Source: CAMCXE01 sp046347475 (lineage in GTDB: Bacteria; Pseudomonadota; Gammaproteobacteria; Pseudomonadales; Cellvibrionaceae). From it: 64,000 nt of DNA. How positions within the stretch are numbered: position 1 is the first letter of the stretch; each line of letters opens with the position of its first letter. Location: the NCBI GenBank assembly GCA_046347475.1, contig JAXMGD010000002.1, positions 1-64,000 on the forward strand, in the 5' to 3' direction. Under the pieces are notes generated by a model that was not told where the DNA came from, made no database searches, and saw nothing but the letters and a program-made list of their open reading frames with translations. Shown here in pieces: positions 61,821 to 64,000 of this stretch. Position numbers and translations under genes: made by a program.

Positions 61821-63602
61821 ATGACAGCCCACAACCTCAGCCTCGCCGCCCTCCACCAGGCCTACCAATCCGGCCAAACCACCCCCCGCCAACTCCTCCT
61901 CGACCTACACCAACAGGCCCAAGCCCACAGAGAAAAAAACATCTTTATCAGCCTGGTGAGCCAGGCGGATCTGCTCAAGTACATCGAGGCAATAGAGGCA
62001 AAAGACCCAACCAGCCAGCCCCTTTACGGCGTGCCCTTCGCCATCAAAGACAACCTAGACCTAGCCGGTTACCCCACCACCGCCGCCTGCCCGGAGTTCG
62101 CCTACCTGGCCACAAGCTCCGCCCACACGGTGCAGCTCCTCATAAACGCTGGCGCCATCCCCATGGGCAAAACCAACCTGGATCAATTCGCCACCGGTTT
62201 AAACGGCACCCGCTCCCCCTACGGCCAAGTGCCCAAGGCCTTTTTGCCCGAGTACATCAGCGGCGGCAGCAGTTCCGGCTCCGCTGTAGCCACCGCCCTA
62301 GGCCTGGTAAGTTTTGCCCTAGGCACCGATACCGCAGGCTCCGGCCGCGTGCCCGCCGCCCTTAACAACCTGGTGGGCATAAAACCCAGCAAAGGCCTGT
62401 TGAGCACCACAGGCCTAGTGCCCGCCTGCAAAAGCCTGGACTGCGTGAGCATCTTTGCCCTCAACTGCGACGACGGCGCCCTGCTGCTAGACCTGCTCGC
62501 CAACTACGACCCAGCGGACCCCTTTGCCCGCCCCAACCCCCACAGCAACCGCGCCCGCTACTACCCGGCCAGGCCCAAGGCCTTCCGCTTCGGCCTGCCC
62601 AACCTCACCCTCGCCCCTGAAGCCCAGCGCCTATACCAACAGGCCTGCGACCAGCTGATCACCCTCGGCGGCACCGCCGTGCCCATCGACTTCGAGCCCT
62701 TTTTAGCCGCCGCCCGCCTGCTCTACCAAGGCCCCTGGATCGCCGAGCGCAAGCTAGCCACCCAGGGTGTGGCGCCCAGCGCCATGCTGCCGGTGATCAA
62801 AGCCATCATTGCCGAAAGCGTTGAGCCCACCGCCAGCCAAGCCTTTGCAGGCATTTACCAACTGGCCGAATGCAAGCGCCAGTGCGATGACATCCTCGCC
62901 CAGGTGGATATGATCCTCACCCCCGCCTTCCCCCGCCCCTTTACCCGCGCCGAAATCGACGCCGACCCCATAGGCACCAACAGCAGCCTCGGCACCTACA
63001 CCAACTTTATGAACCTGCTGGACTACGCCGCCCTGGCCCTGCCCGCAGGCAAACACAGCAACGGTCTGCCCTTTGGCATCACCCTATTCGGCCCAGCCTT
63101 TAGCGATATGGCCCTACTCAGCCTCGGCCGCAGCTTCCACCTGGCTACCCACCTGCCCCAAGGCGCCACACCCCATCTGCCGCCCGCCCAAAACCTCACC
63201 AGCCCCGCCGCCCCCAGCGCCTACACCGACTTATTAGTCTGCGGCGCCCACCTAGCCGGGGAGCCACTCAACTGGCAACTCATCGAACGCGGCGCCACCC
63301 TTAAAGCCGCCACCCACACCGCAGCGGGCTACAAGCTCTACGCCCTACCCGACGGCAAACGCCCCGCCCTCGTGCGCGCCCCCGGCAGCCAAAGCGCCAT
63401 AGCAGTAGAAATCTGGCGCCTACCCACCCACACCCTCGGCAGCTTCCTCACCGGCATAGCCCCCCCCTTGGGCCTAGGCCAAGCACAATTGGCGGATGGC
63501 ACTTGGGTAACTGCGTTTATTTGCGAACCGGTGGCGCTTGAAGGCGCCACGGATATCAGTGGGTTTGGCGGTTGGCGGGCGTGGAAGGCGGCGAGCAAGT
63601 AA
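61821..63602 (+). CDS. atzF: Allophanate hydrolase
   Basis: A 593-aa enzyme that splits allophanate to two ammonia and two CO2, the last step of guanidine or urea breakdown by this route. Residues 1-440 are an amidase-signature domain: catalytic Lys in GVPFAIKDNLDLAG, the Ser pair in SGGSSSGSAVATALG and GTDTAGSGRVPA. Residues about 460-590 form the C-terminal domain typical of AtzF (DLLVCGAHLAGEPLNWQLIERGA...GYKLYAL...FLTGI..PLGLGQ). The ATG at 61821 is chosen because upstream in-frame starts lie within intergenic repeats. The codon use is very C-rich. Confidence 0.93.
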   Translation: MTAHNLSLAALHQAYQSGQTTPRQLLLDLHQQAQAHREKNIFISLVSQADLLKYIEAIEAKDPTSQPLYGVPFAIKDNLDLAGYPTTAACPEFAYLATSSAHTVQLLINAGAIPMGKTNLDQFATGLNGTRSPYGQVPKAFLPEYISGGSSSGSAVATALGLVSFALGTDTAGSGRVPAALNNLVGIKPSKGLLSTTGLVPACKSLDCVSIFALNCDDGALLLDLLANYDPADPFARPNPHSNRARYYPARPKAFRFGLPNLTLAPEAQRLYQQACDQLITLGGTAVPIDFEPFLAAARLLYQGPWIAERKLATQGVAPSAMLPVIKAIIAESVEPTASQAFAGIYQLAECKRQCDDILAQVDMILTPAFPRPFTRAEIDADPIGTNSSLGTYTNFMNLLDYAALALPAGKHSNGLPFGITLFGPAFSDMALLSLGRSFHLATHLPQGATPHLPPAQNLTSPAAPSAYTDLLVCGAHLAGEPLNWQLIERGATLKAATHTAAGYKLYALPDGKRPALVRAPGSQSAIAVEIWRLPTHTLGSFLTGIAPPLGLGQAQLADGTWVTAFICEPVALEGATDISGFGGWRAWKAASK

Positions 63603-64000
63603 TGGAGTTGGTTCTGAATTAAATGCGGGGGTGATTAGCATGTGCGGCATTGTGTTAATCCTTCGGCTTTTTGTGGGTGAAGGCATGGGCCCTTATTGTG
63701 CTTGGCGTCTGTGGCACGTATAAATGCTGCCGGTTTTTGTTTTATAAGGTTGTGGCTGACAGGGGTTTTTCAGCTGCCGGGTAAGCGCCTGCAAACCTTC
63801 TGGAGCAGGCGGGCGCCCCCTTGGTTTGTGTTATGCGGATTGCATTCGACACAACAAAAAACGCGTAGCGTTGTACTTTTGATGGTTTTGCTTTAACTGA
63901 CTGAATTTGAACGATTAGGGTTTAAATCGGGCACTTGGCGTAGGCGAATTTGACTGGAATTTAAATCGGAGGTAGACGGGATCAATCCGTCTAATAAAAC
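63603..64000. other. Right-edge region without a recognised gene
   Basis: Short overlapping frames here have no ribosome binding site or family likeness. A hairpin TAGACGG and CCGTCTA (63973-63993) lies at the edge, followed by AATAAAAC, and may be the terminator of a gene beyond the window. Confidence 0.4.

Noticed and set aside
63538..63896. Small frames after the allophanate hydrolase gene
   Set aside because: They overlap each other or the end of the hydrolase gene, without start signals or recognisable motifs.

Overview
The window looks like the chromosome of a polysaccharide-degrading gammaproteobacterium, most likely of the Cellvibrio/Saccharophagus/Teredinibacter group. The reasons are a secreted beta-glucanase with a long poly-serine linker and a GlyGly-type C-terminal sorting tail, a GH43 lipoprotein, a gammaproteobacterial sdhCDAB-sucAB-lpd-sucCD block with divergent gltA, and an imuA-imuB-dnaE2 SOS mutagenesis operon. 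The genus is an inference; no marker gene such as 16S rRNA is present.

Layout. 1-1900: the end of an integron. A single gene cassette (117-551) with a 116-bp attC site abuts a repeat-rich attI region and a divergent integron integrase under a LexA box; the integrase is broken by two one-base insertions. 2170-7570: dnaE2, imuB and imuA on the minus strand under a LexA box almost identical to that of the integrase. 7800-10120: GH43 lipoprotein and a small exported protein among palindromic repeats. 10120-14770: a three-gene membrane system (periplasmic adaptor, GAF-like/HlyD adaptor, PqqD-like/M50 metallopeptidase/HlyD fusion). 14770-17770: repeat-rich zone with a decayed REP-associated tyrosine transposase and a GNAT acetyltransferase. 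17780-31300: TCA-cycle genes (sdhCDAB, sucAB-lpd-sucCD on minus; gltA on plus). 31400-38700: glucokinase, EamA transporter, LysR regulator with DoxX and pirin, circularly permuted GH16 glucanase with a membrane AraC regulator, rhodanese. 38720-44540: uvrB, rlmKL, rmf, pyrD. 44720-47870: GbsR/MarR-type regulator behind a 38-bp perfect palindrome, then a cyanide-insensitive type cytochrome bd oxidase. 47980-52230: three tandem DUF3592-like membrane proteins. 52420-63600: a guanidine-I (ykkC) riboswitch followed by a complete guanidine uptake and breakdown locus: binding protein, permease, ATPase, two carboxyguanidine deiminase subunits, biotin-dependent guanidine (urea-type) carboxylase and allophanate hydrolase.

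Two themes stand out. First, SOS control is concentrated at the left: integron recombination and error-prone repair share the same LexA box within 7 kb. Second, intergenic regions carry several families of short palindromic repeats. At least four composite elements share one terminal inverted repeat (core CAATGTCATTAAGTTAAG) but enclose quite different inner palindromes, which suggests a non-autonomous mobile unit that captures or hosts other repeats. No tRNA, rRNA or CRISPR array was found.
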